NCBI GenBank assembly: GCA_030628755.1
Contig: DAOVQH010000035.1
Span: 1-12,245 of the forward strand
Direction: 5' to 3'
Source: Candidatus Cloacimonadota bacterium
GTDB taxonomy: Bacteria; Cloacimonadota; Cloacimonadia; Cloacimonadales; TCS61
DNA length: 12,245 nt
The position numbers and the translations under genes were made by a program. Numbering within the stretch: position 1 is the stretch's first letter; each line of letters begins with the position of its first letter. Below are positions 5,958 to 12,116 of the stretch, one piece after another. Below the pieces are notes generated by a model that saw nothing but the letters and a program-made list of their open reading frames with translations, did not search any database and was not told the DNA's origin.

Positions 5958-6299
5958 ATGTTAAGAAGAATAAAAAAAGAGACTGGAAATAAAATGAGAA
6001 TTAAAAAAGGTGATACTGTTGTGGTCATTACCGGGAAGTACAAGGGCGTAAAAGGTAAGGTTTTGAAGGCTTTTCCCAAACAAAATACAGTGATTGTTGA
6101 AAGAGTTAATTTTATTAAAAAACACACGCGTCCCACGCAGCAGAACCCACAGGGTGGTATAGTGGAAAAAGAAGCCCCAATCCATATTTCAAATATAAAA
6201 TTATTTAATGAGAAATTAGGTGAGGTGACTCGAGCAGTTTTCAAAAAGGTCGGAGATTCTCGTATTCGTGTATGCAAAAAAACTGGAGATGAGATATAA
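5958..6299 (+). CDS. rplX: Large ribosomal subunit protein L24
   Basis: L24 (uL24) is an assembly-initiator protein of the 50S subunit. The 113-residue product carries a KOW motif at about 15-50 (KKGDTVVVITGKYKGVKGKV, then VIVERVNFIKKH). This is followed by the typical GGIVEKEAPIHISNIKL and a C-terminal R(I)RVCKKTG. I use ATG 5958 because of its strong ribosome binding site. This gives 12 residues (MLRRIKKETGNK) ahead of the usual MRIKKGDTV start at ATG 5994. If the internal ATG were used, the protein would be 101 residues, also acceptable for the family. rplE follows after 11 nt. Confidence 0.95.
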   Translation: MLRRIKKETGNKMRIKKGDTVVVITGKYKGVKGKVLKAFPKQNTVIVERVNFIKKHTRPTQQNPQGGIVEKEAPIHISNIKLFNEKLGEVTRAVFKKVGDSRIRVCKKTGDEI

Positions 6300-6310
6300 A
6301 GGAGCTGTAA

Positions 6311-6853
6311 GTGAATCGTTTACAGGAAAAATATAAAAAGGATGTCATTCCTGCTATGTTGAAACATTTTGATTATAGAAATGTTAATCGTGTTCCTAAA
6401 TTGGAAAAAATATCAATCAATATTGGTGTTGGTGCTGCCACCCAGAACAAAGCATTACTTGATAATGCGGTTAAAGACCTTACTCAAATTACAGGAAGAA
6501 AACCGATAACAACTAGAGCAAAAAAATCTATTTCTAACTTCAAATTGAGAGCAGGAATGCCTATTGGTTGCAAAGTTACTCTACGTGGTGAAATTATGTT
6601 TGAATTCCTGGATAGATTAATATCGATTGTGATTCCAAGGATGCGGGACTTTAGAGGTACTTCTCCCAAATCTTTGGATGGGCGTGGTAATTTTTCTCTG
6701 GGAGTAAGGGAACAGACAGTATTCCCCGAGATCGAGTATGATAAGATTGATGCCATAAGAGGATTAAATATTACAATTGTAACAACAGCAAAAACTGACG
6801 AAGAAGGTAGAGAACTTCTACGTTATCTTGGGATGCCATTCAGGAAATATTAA
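6311..6853 (+). CDS. rplE: Large ribosomal subunit protein L5
   Basis: L5 (uL5) binds 5S rRNA and contacts the P-site tRNA and the 30S head through its loop. The 180-residue protein is of normal length. Diagnostic stretches are VPKLEKISINIGVG at 28-41, the loop ITGRKPITTRAKKSISNFKLR at 60-80 (given in two parts by function: 5S rRNA-facing, then core), the fold segment FLDRLISIVIPRMRDFRG at 99-116, and GNFSLGVREQTVFPEIEYD at 126-144. It ends in LGMPFRKY. The start is GTG with AAGGAG 6 nt upstream. rpsN follows after 11 nt. Confidence 0.98.
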   Translation: MNRLQEKYKKDVIPAMLKHFDYRNVNRVPKLEKISINIGVGAATQNKALLDNAVKDLTQITGRKPITTRAKKSISNFKLRAGMPIGCKVTLRGEIMFEFLDRLISIVIPRMRDFRGTSPKSLDGRGNFSLGVREQTVFPEIEYDKIDAIRGLNITIVTTAKTDEEGRELLRYLGMPFRKY

Positions 6854-6864
6854 AAGGAGATATT

Positions 6865-7050
6865 TTGGCTAAGAAATCATGGGTTGTTAAACAAAAGAGA
6901 CCTGCTAAATTTTCATCAAGAGAGTACTCTCGATGCAAAATCTGTGGACGTTCAAGAGCATATATGCGCAATTTTGGACTTTGCCGTATTTGTTTCAGAA
7001 AATTAGCCGGAGAAGGACAGATTCCCGGTATACAAAAAGCTAGCTGGTAA
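6865..7050 (+). CDS. rpsN: Small ribosomal subunit protein S14, short zinc-binding form
   Basis: S14 (uS14) is a late-binding 30S head protein. This is the short zinc-ribbon type: 61 residues with cysteines at 24, 27, 40 and 43, forming CKIC and CRIC pairs 12 residues apart, a complete zinc site. Other signatures are KRPAKFSSREYSRC and the C-terminal LAGEGQIPGIQKASW. The start is TTG. It is supported by AAGGAG (6854-6859) 5 nt upstream and by the canonical MAKKS N-terminus. The zinc form separates this organism from lineages with the ~90-100-residue cysteine-free S14, such as typical Bacteroidota and enterobacteria. Confidence 0.97.
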   Translation: MAKKSWVVKQKRPAKFSSREYSRCKICGRSRAYMRNFGLCRICFRKLAGEGQIPGIQKASW

Positions 7051-7068
7051 ACTATTTAAGGAGAAGAA

Positions 7069-7482
7069 ATGAGTGTTACAGATCCGATCGCTGATGCTAT
7101 TACTAAAATCAGGAACGCATATCGGGCGGACCATAAAACGGTAAGTATATTTCATAGTAATATTAACGAAGCTATTGTAAAAATCCTTGCAGATGAGAAT
7201 TTCATCAACAGCTATGAACTGATTGATCGAGATCCTGCAAAAAAAGTTCTCAGGAAGAAAATCTTTATAAACCTTCGTTACACTAATAGTGGTAAACCTG
7301 TTATGAAAGGAATACAAAGAGTAAGTAAACCCGGTCTTAGAATTTATGTGAATTCCAAGAATATTCCTTCTGTTTATAATAATACTGGCTGTGCTATTTT
7401 ATCAACAAGTCAGGGTGTAATAATAGATAGAGATGCTCGCAAATTGAAAGTCGGTGGTGAGTATGTTTGTAAAGTTTGGTAG
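7069..7482 (+). CDS. rpsH: Small ribosomal subunit protein S8
   Basis: S8 (uS8) is a primary 16S rRNA-binding protein of the 30S platform. In E. coli it represses the spc operon by binding the rplE mRNA. I could not identify an equivalent site here. The 137-residue product starts with DPIADAITKIRNA at 5-17, has the middle RVSKPGLRIYV at 84-94, and ends with the C-terminal RNA-binding signature LSTSQGVIIDRDARKLKVGGE at 111-131 followed by YVCKVW. The ATG has AAGGAG 5 nt upstream. rplF follows 12 nt after the TAG stop. Confidence 0.98.
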   Translation: MSVTDPIADAITKIRNAYRADHKTVSIFHSNINEAIVKILADENFINSYELIDRDPAKKVLRKKIFINLRYTNSGKPVMKGIQRVSKPGLRIYVNSKNIPSVYNNTGCAILSTSQGVIIDRDARKLKVGGEYVCKVW

Positions 7483-7494
7483 CTGGAGGAATAG

Positions 7495-8079
7495 ATGTCG
7501 AGAATAGGTAAAATTCCTATAAGATTACCAGAAGGTGTTAAAGCAGTTATACAAAAGGATAAAATCACTGTATCCGGCAAGAATGGTGAGCTTAACTATG
7601 CCCTTAATCCTGGAATTAAAGTAGAAGAAAATGATGGGAGTTTGGTTGTAACACGAAAGGATGATTCCAAACAGCAGAAGTCTCTTCACGGGCTTACAAG
7701 ATCATTAATAAATAATATGGTTATTGGTGTTACCGAAGGATTTTCCAAAGAACTGCAAATAATTGGAACAGGATATTCTGCAGAAGTTGTTGGACCCTGG
7801 TTAAAACTGAACGTAGGATTTTCCCATGAAATTTATATTGAAATTCCTGAAAATCTTAAAGTAGAAGCAAAAATAATTCCACGTAGAGAACAGGGTGCAC
7901 TCGGTGTGCAGTCCACTGTAAATATATTTGGAATAAGCAAAGAAGATGTTGGTAAATTTGCTGCTGAGATCAGAAAGTGCCGTCCCCCTTTAAATTATGC
8001 AACAGGGAAAGGTATACGCTACAAAGGTGAGTATGTACGGATTAAACCAGGTAAAGCCGGGGCAGCTGCACAAGTTTAG
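7495..8079 (+). CDS. rplF: Large ribosomal subunit protein L6, with an enlarged second domain
   Basis: L6 (uL6) binds the base of the L7/L12 stalk near the sarcin-ricin loop. It consists of two similar domains. The first is plain: MSRIGKIPIRLPEGV, SGKNGEL, and LINNMVIGVTEGFSKELQIIG at 71-91. The second begins near GFSHEIYIEIP (108-118). Between about 127 and 142 it carries roughly 12 residues more than E. coli L6 (my hand alignment). The usual PEPYKGKGIR near the end reads PLNYATGKGIR at 165-175. The total is 194 residues against the usual ~178, with a short Ala-rich tail. GGAGGA lies 4 nt before the ATG. The identity is certain; the insertion is lineage-specific at most. Confidence 0.97.
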   Translation: MSRIGKIPIRLPEGVKAVIQKDKITVSGKNGELNYALNPGIKVEENDGSLVVTRKDDSKQQKSLHGLTRSLINNMVIGVTEGFSKELQIIGTGYSAEVVGPWLKLNVGFSHEIYIEIPENLKVEAKIIPRREQGALGVQSTVNIFGISKEDVGKFAAEIRKCRPPLNYATGKGIRYKGEYVRIKPGKAGAAAQV

Positions 8080-8087
8080 GAGACACT

Positions 8088-8465
8088 ATGAGTAAAAAAG
8101 AATCAACCACATACAAAAAAAGTTTGGCAAGAGAAAGAAGAAAAAAAGCAATACGAAAAAAAATATTTGGAACTACTGAAAAACCCAGGCTGGTTGTCTT
8201 TAGAAGTCATAAACATATCAGTGCTCAGATTGTTGATGATGAAGATGGAAAAACTCTAGTTGCAATGTCCACTGTTTCAAAAGATATTAAAATCGATAAA
8301 TCAAAAAAGAAAACAGAACAAAGCTTTGAAGTCGGTAAAAAACTTGGTGAAATCGCAGTAAAGAAAGGTATTAAAAAGGTTTGTTTTGATAGAAGTGGAT
8401 ATTTGTATCATGGTCGAGTAAAAGCACTAGCAGATGGTGCTCGGAAATCTGGATTAGAATTCTAG
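8088..8465 (+). CDS. rplR: Large ribosomal subunit protein L18
   Basis: L18 (uL18) binds 5S rRNA together with L5 and forms the central protuberance. The 125-residue product has a basic N-terminus (LARERRKKAIRKKIFGT), the core EKPRLVVFRSHKHISAQIVDD at 31-51 with the strand-turn GKTLVAMSTV, then AVKKGIKKVCFDRSGYLYHGR at 90-110. It ends in the signature VKALADGARKSGLEF. The TAGGAG ribosome binding site overlaps the rplF stop and lies 5 nt before the ATG. Runs of 7-8 A occur in the lysine-rich N-terminal part. rpsE starts 9 nt after the TAG stop. Confidence 0.98.
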   Translation: MSKKESTTYKKSLARERRKKAIRKKIFGTTEKPRLVVFRSHKHISAQIVDDEDGKTLVAMSTVSKDIKIDKSKKKTEQSFEVGKKLGEIAVKKGIKKVCFDRSGYLYHGRVKALADGARKSGLEF

Positions 8466-8474
8466 GGAGGGAGA

Positions 8475-9029
8475 TTGGAACAGAAGAAAAATGCTCCTCG
8501 TTATAATGAACCACAATTTGCTGTGGAAAAAATAATTGATACCAATCGTGTAGCCAAAGTTGTTAAAGGTGGTAGGAATTTTAGCTTTAATGCTGCAGTT
8601 GTGGTTGGTAATAAAGAAGGTAATGTAGGCGTTGGTATTGGAAAAGCAAATGAAATTGTTGATGCTATCCGAAAAGCAAAAGAAAAAGCAGGTAAGAACA
8701 TGTTCTCAGTTCCAATTGTGAATGGCACCATACCCCATGAGATCATAGGACGGTTTGGGGCAAGTAGAATTATGCTGAGACCTGCTTCACCTGGTACCGG
8801 TATTATTGCTGGTGGTCCTGCTCGTGCAATTCTGGAAGCAGTCGGAATTGAAAATATTCTTACCAAATCTTTAGGTTCTAATACTCCTTCCAATGTTGTC
8901 AAAGCTACAGTTAATGGCTTAAAAGAATTGCGAACTATCTCTCAGGTTGCAAAGCTTCGTGGAAAAACAGTTACAGAACTCACAGGTAAGGAAGAACCCA
9001 AAAAGAAATCTCAGGAGAAAGCTAAATGA
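8475..9029 (+). CDS. rpsE: Small ribosomal subunit protein S5
   Basis: S5 (uS5) lines the mRNA entry tunnel and affects decoding fidelity. The 184-residue protein has the N-terminal double-stranded-RNA-binding-like domain at about 15-78 (VAKVVKGGRNFSFNAAVVVG, GNVGVGIGKANE). The C-terminal domain at about 95-165 has GASRIMLRPASPGTGIIAGG, RAILEAVGIENILTKSLGS and NVVKATVNGL. A short lysine/glutamate tail (KEEPKKKSQEKAK) follows. The start is TTG, chosen because GGGAGG (8465-8470) lies 4 nt upstream and the length is normal. The stop overlaps the rpmD start in an ATGA arrangement. Confidence 0.97.
   Translation: MEQKKNAPRYNEPQFAVEKIIDTNRVAKVVKGGRNFSFNAAVVVGNKEGNVGVGIGKANEIVDAIRKAKEKAGKNMFSVPIVNGTIPHEIIGRFGASRIMLRPASPGTGIIAGGPARAILEAVGIENILTKSLGSNTPSNVVKATVNGLKELRTISQVAKLRGKTVTELTGKEEPKKKSQEKAK
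9013..9017 (+). promoter_or_regulatory. Shine-Dalgarno AGGAG of rpmD inside the end of rpsE
   Basis: AGGAG lies 8 nt before ATG 9026, where the start and the rpsE stop share the four bases ATGA. This suggests translational coupling of S5 and L30. Confidence 0.75.
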
Positions 9030-9514
9030 AACTCAAGGTAACTCAGGTAAGAAGCACTATTGGAAGAAAGGAAAACCAGAAAAGAACTATTATTGCTCTT
9101 GGACTTGGGAAGATCAGCAGATCAAGAATTCATGATGACAATCCTGTCATTCGAGGTATGATCAATACAGTAGCTCACCTTGTTAAGGTAGAGGAAATCA
9201 CAGATAAAAAAGTGAAAAAAGCAGCTCCTGAAAAACCTGTTACAAAAATAGAAGATAAGAAAATTGTACAAAAAGCTGAGAAGCCAGAACCTGAGAAAAA
9301 AGAAGTGAAAAAAGTAGCACCCAAAGCAGAAAAAAAGGTAACAGTAAAGAAAGAAGAGATAGTAAAAGCTGTTTCAAAAGTAAAAAAAACCGGGGCTAAA
9401 AAGAAAGCAGTTCCAAAGAAAGAAACCGAAAAGAAGGTAGTGAAAAAATCAGCAGTAAAAACACAGGCAGTAAAAAAATCTACTTCCCCGAAAACTAAAG
9501 CAAAAACAGAGTAG
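9026..9514 (+). CDS. rpmD: Large ribosomal subunit protein L30 with a long lysine-rich C-terminal tail
   Basis: L30 (uL30) is a small 50S protein, normally about 60 residues. Residues 1-57 are a normal L30 domain: KLKVTQVRSTIGRKENQKRT, ALGLGKISRSRIHDDNPVIRG and MINTVAHLVKVEE. The reading frame then continues without a break to residue 162. Residues 61-162 contain 38 lysines, 13 acidic residues and many Ala, Val and Pro, with no Arg, His, Cys, Met or aromatic residue. This is the style of histone-H1-like, disordered nucleic-acid-binding tails. The domain identity is certain and the tail is read directly from the sequence. Any function of the tail (rRNA or DNA binding, assembly) is inference. 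The position between rpsE and rplO is standard. Confidence 0.95.
   Translation: MKLKVTQVRSTIGRKENQKRTIIALGLGKISRSRIHDDNPVIRGMINTVAHLVKVEEITDKKVKKAAPEKPVTKIEDKKIVQKAEKPEPEKKEVKKVAPKAEKKVTVKKEEIVKAVSKVKKTGAKKKAVPKKETEKKVVKKSAVKTQAVKKSTSPKTKAKTE
9206..9511 (+). other. Low-complexity region encoding the L30 lysine/alanine/valine/proline tail
   Basis: This A-rich stretch encodes residues 61-162 of L30. Irregular short motifs such as KK-V-KK, APK, AVKK and KPEPEKKE recur, but I see no exact tandem repeat unit at the DNA level. It is in frame with the L30 domain, and rplO follows 22 nt after its stop. Confidence 0.85.
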
Positions 9515-9536
9515 GTGAATTGGATAAGGAGAAAGA

Positions 9537-9989
9537 ATGGAACTTCATAATATCGAACGTCCTCAAATAAAAAAGCATAAAAAAAGATTGGGTAAAGGTC
9601 ACGGCACAGGTTTTGGTAAAACTGCTGGCAAAGGACATAAAGGTCAGAAATCCCGCTCTGGTGGAAATATACCTGCCTGGTTCGAAGGCGGTCAGATGCC
9701 TCTTCAAAGACGTGTTCCCAAAAGAGGGTTCACAAATATATTTAAAAAACAATACAGAATCGTTAATCTGAATAAACTGCAAAACCTTGATGGAGTTAAA
9801 TTTGATATTAAGAAACTTGAGGAACTGCATCTCATCAGGAAAGCAAGAGCAAATGAAAAAGCTCCTGTGAAAATTCTGGCTGACGGTGCTGAAGAATTTA
9901 ATAAGAAGATAAATATAAAAGCAAATGCTTTTTCTAAAACCGCCAGGGCACTGATCGAGAAGGTCGGTGGAAAAGCGGAGGTAATCTAA
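9537..9989 (+). CDS. rplO: Large ribosomal subunit protein L15
   Basis: L15 (uL15) is a late-assembly 50S protein with a long basic N-terminal extension into 23S rRNA. The 150-residue product shows the glycine-rich signature GKGHGTGFGKTAGKGHKGQK at 19-38, then SRSGGNIPAWFEGGQMPLQRR at 39-59 and VPKRGFTN. The globular C-terminal domain has VKILADGAEEFNKKINIKANAFSKTA, here read as strand, turn and helix, and ends VGGKAEVI. AAGGAG (9526-9531) lies 5 nt before the ATG. secY begins 1 nt after the TAA stop. Confidence 0.98.
   Translation: MELHNIERPQIKKHKKRLGKGHGTGFGKTAGKGHKGQKSRSGGNIPAWFEGGQMPLQRRVPKRGFTNIFKKQYRIVNLNKLQNLDGVKFDIKKLEELHLIRKARANEKAPVKILADGAEEFNKKINIKANAFSKTARALIEKVGGKAEVI
9977..9982 (+). 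promoter_or_regulatory. Shine-Dalgarno GGAGGT of secY inside the end of rplO
   Basis: GGAGGT lies 8 nt before GTG 9991 and supports that start. Because the site is within the last codons of rplO, secY translation is probably coupled to rplO. Confidence 0.8.
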
Positions 9990-9990
9990 A

Positions 9991-11304
9991 GTGCTGGATA
10001 GTATCAGTAATATTTTCAAAATTCCTGACCTTAAAAAGAAAATTCTCTTTACAGCTTTGATTTTGATTATCTATAGATTAGGAAGTTTTATACCAATTCC
10101 CGGTATTAATGCAGGAGCTTTAAAAGAATTTCTGAGTAGTGCCAGTAGAGCTGGTGGAACCTTGTTTGGAATGTTCGACCTGTTCGTGGGTGGTAACTTA
10201 GGTCGTGCTTCCGTTTTTGCATTGGGTATTATGCCGTATATTACAACATCGATTGTTATCCAATTACTTGGTGGTGTTATTCCTTTCTTTGAAAGATTGA
10301 AAAAAGAAGGAGCTGAAGGTCAAAAGAAAATTGCACAGTATACCAGGTATGGAACTGTATTTGTAGCATCATTCAATGCTATCGGTATCAGTATGTTCCT
10401 TCAATCCGGAGTAGAGGGTGCAGTTCCAAATCCCGGGTTCTTATTTATATTCACAAGTGTAATCACTATGGTTACAGGTGTTATGTTCATTATGTGGCTG
10501 GGTGAACAGATTACAGAACGTGGTATTGGAAACGGTATTTCACTGATAATATTTGCAGGAATAATTGCTCGATATCCTCAGGGATTTATTCAAATGTTCC
10601 AGATGGTTAGAGTTGGAGCAATGACTGTATTTATGTCTGTTGCAGTTATTGTAGTCATGATTATAGTAACAGGCTCTGTAGTTCTGGTTACTGAAGGCAT
10701 ACGTAAGATACCAGTTCAATATGCCAAAAGAATTATAGGAAGGAAAGTTTACGGTGGTCAAAGTACATATATTCCACTAAAGGTAAATACTGCAGGAGTT
10801 ATTCCAATCATTTTCGCTCAGGCAGTTATTATGTTTCCCAGAACTATTGCCACTTTTTTCAAAGAAAGTGACTTTATGAATGTGTTAGTTCGACTGTTAT
10901 CTCCGGGGGCATTTCTTTATACAACTATATATGTGGGTTTAATAGTATTCTTTGCTTACTTCTATACAGCAATGGTTCTTAATCCGATAGAAATGGCAGA
11001 GAACATGAAAAAATACGGCGGATTTATTCCAGGTAGGAAACCCGGTAAAAAAACGTCGGATTATATAAACAGCGTTCTGGTAAGGATAACCCTGCCGGGT
11101 GCAATATTCTTTGCGTTTGTAGCTGTTCTTCCTGAATTCATGTCTAAATGGGCAAATCTCCCATTCTATTTTGGCGGAACCGGACTCATAATTATTGTTG
11201 GTGTGGCTCTTGATACACTCCAGCAGATAGAATCTCACCTTGTTATGCGTCATTACGAAGGTTTCATGAAAAAAGGAAAGCTCAGAGGAAGAAGAAGTTT
11301 TTAG
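9991..11304 (+). CDS. secY: Protein translocase channel subunit SecY
   Basis: SecY forms the membrane channel, with SecE and SecG, through which SecA or the ribosome drives secreted and membrane proteins. The 437-residue protein has ten predicted membrane segments at roughly 18-37, 73-94, 120-138, 149-170, 181-200, 212-234, 268-289, 308-329, 368-384 and 394-411. The plug region is near 58-70. Family signatures are YRLGSFIPIPGIN at 28-40, ALGIMPYITTSIVIQLL at 77-93, GEQITERGIGNGISLIIFAG at 171-190, and NPIEMAENMKKYGGFIPGRKP at 331-351 in the cytosolic loop that meets SecA and the ribosome. It starts at GTG 9991 with GGAGGT 8 nt upstream and ends in a basic tail (KLRGRRSF). Confidence 0.98.
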   Translation: MLDSISNIFKIPDLKKKILFTALILIIYRLGSFIPIPGINAGALKEFLSSASRAGGTLFGMFDLFVGGNLGRASVFALGIMPYITTSIVIQLLGGVIPFFERLKKEGAEGQKKIAQYTRYGTVFVASFNAIGISMFLQSGVEGAVPNPGFLFIFTSVITMVTGVMFIMWLGEQITERGIGNGISLIIFAGIIARYPQGFIQMFQMVRVGAMTVFMSVAVIVVMIIVTGSVVLVTEGIRKIPVQYAKRIIGRKVYGGQSTYIPLKVNTAGVIPIIFAQAVIMFPRTIATFFKESDFMNVLVRLLSPGAFLYTTIYVGLIVFFAYFYTAMVLNPIEMAENMKKYGGFIPGRKPGKKTSDYINSVLVRITLPGAIFFAFVAVLPEFMSKWANLPFYFGGTGLIIIVGVALDTLQQIESHLVMRHYEGFMKKGKLRGRRSF

Positions 11305-11343
11305 CTCTTTTCAGTTTATTTAATAGAGTGATTTAATAATAGC
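11305..11343 (+). other. secY-map gap, the largest in the window
   Basis: This 39-nt AT-rich gap holds no clear promoter, terminator or strong ribosome binding site. CTCT and AGAG could pair weakly (4 bp) but no T-run follows. GAGTG (11326-11330) lies 13 nt before the map start, which is too far for a good Shine-Dalgarno site. Read-through from secY to map is the simplest view. Confidence 0.5.
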
Positions 11344-12102
11344 ATGATAAAAATAAAAAACAAAAGTGAAATTACTAAGATGCGGGAAAGTAACCGCATC
11401 GTAGCTCTGCTGCTTCATAGATTGGGAAGTATCATCAAACCAGGCGTAAGCACCTATGAACTCGAAAAGTTTGCAGATAATCTGATACGCTCTGAGGGAG
11501 GAAAACCAGCTTTCAAAGGCTATACAATACCCGGGTTACCACCCTTCCCTGCAGCGATCTGTACTTCTGTGAATTCATGTATTGTTCACGGGATTCCTTC
11601 AATGAAAGTGATTCTAAAGGAAAGTGACATAATTGGCATTGATGTGGGTGTTTATAAAGATGGTTTCTTTGGTGATGCTGCACGAACTTACAGAGTAGGA
11701 AACGTGCCCAGAGAAACGGAACATCTACTCTCAGTTGCTAAAGAAGCACTTGACAGAGGAGTTGCACAAGCGAGAGATGGCGCAAGAATTGGTGATATTT
11801 CACACGCTATTGGTTCTTATGTAAAATTAAAAGGATATTTTGTAGCGGATAGTCTAACCGGTCATGGTATCGGAATGGAATTACACGAAGAGCCGATTAT
11901 CCCTAACTTTGGGGTAAAAGGGAAAGGACCAAGATTGAAAAAAGGTATGACCCTGGCTATCGAACCAATGGTAAATGTAGGAACCAACCATGTGACTGAA
12001 AAAGGTTGGGAATTTTTTGTAGCAGATGGTACGTTATCTGCGCACTATGAGCATACTATATTAATTATGGAAAATGAACCTGAAATTTTAACTGTTTATT
12101 AA
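11344..12102 (+). CDS. map: Methionine aminopeptidase, type I
   Basis: This cytosolic metalloenzyme removes the initiator methionine from new proteins whose second residue is small. The 252-residue product has the complete two-metal site of the family: Asp100 (IGIDVGVY), Asp111 (FFGDAARTY), His174 (LTGHGIG), Glu207 (AIEPM) and Glu237 (HYEHTI). Supporting histidines are His82 (VHGIP) and His181 (HEEP). There is no zinc-finger extension, so it is the short type I form. ATG 11344 is the first start after an in-frame stop (TGA at 11329-11331). It lacks a good ribosome binding site, unlike most genes here. It lies directly after secY, with no adk between them. Confidence 0.97.
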   Translation: MIKIKNKSEITKMRESNRIVALLLHRLGSIIKPGVSTYELEKFADNLIRSEGGKPAFKGYTIPGLPPFPAAICTSVNSCIVHGIPSMKVILKESDIIGIDVGVYKDGFFGDAARTYRVGNVPRETEHLLSVAKEALDRGVAQARDGARIGDISHAIGSYVKLKGYFVADSLTGHGIGMELHEEPIIPNFGVKGKGPRLKKGMTLAIEPMVNVGTNHVTEKGWEFFVADGTLSAHYEHTILIMENEPEILTVY

Positions 12103-12116
12103 AGAGAGAAAAAAAT

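Noticed and set aside
6920..6931. 12-bp perfect palindrome GAGAGTACTCTC in rpsN
   Set aside because: It has no loop, encodes conserved S14 residues (Arg-Glu-Tyr-Ser-Arg) and has no context suggesting an operator. Coincidence is the simplest explanation.
8947..9135. Short + strand open frame across the rpsE-rpmD junction in a third frame
   Set aside because: It sits fully under S5 and L30 codons, has no family resemblance, and shows no own SD site.
9135..9150. Short inverted repeat ATGACA-ATCC-TGTCAT in rpmD
   Set aside because: A 6-bp AT-rich stem with a 4-base loop is expected by chance in this length of sequence. It lies in conserved L30 codons and lacks a terminator T-run.
9206..9511. 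Lysine-rich L30 tail as a frameshift artefact or fused separate gene
   Set aside because: The frame is continuous with the L30 domain, no internal start with an SD site is evident, and composition is uniform to a proper stop. I therefore treat it as an extension of L30, though a sequencing error cannot be fully excluded from the sequence alone.
9495..10019. Long minus-strand open frames, for example across rplO and others opposite rplW/rplB, rplN and rpsE
   Set aside because: They lie opposite well-supported conserved genes, show no recognisable protein family or ribosome binding site, and arise from the AT-rich codon pattern of the coding strand.
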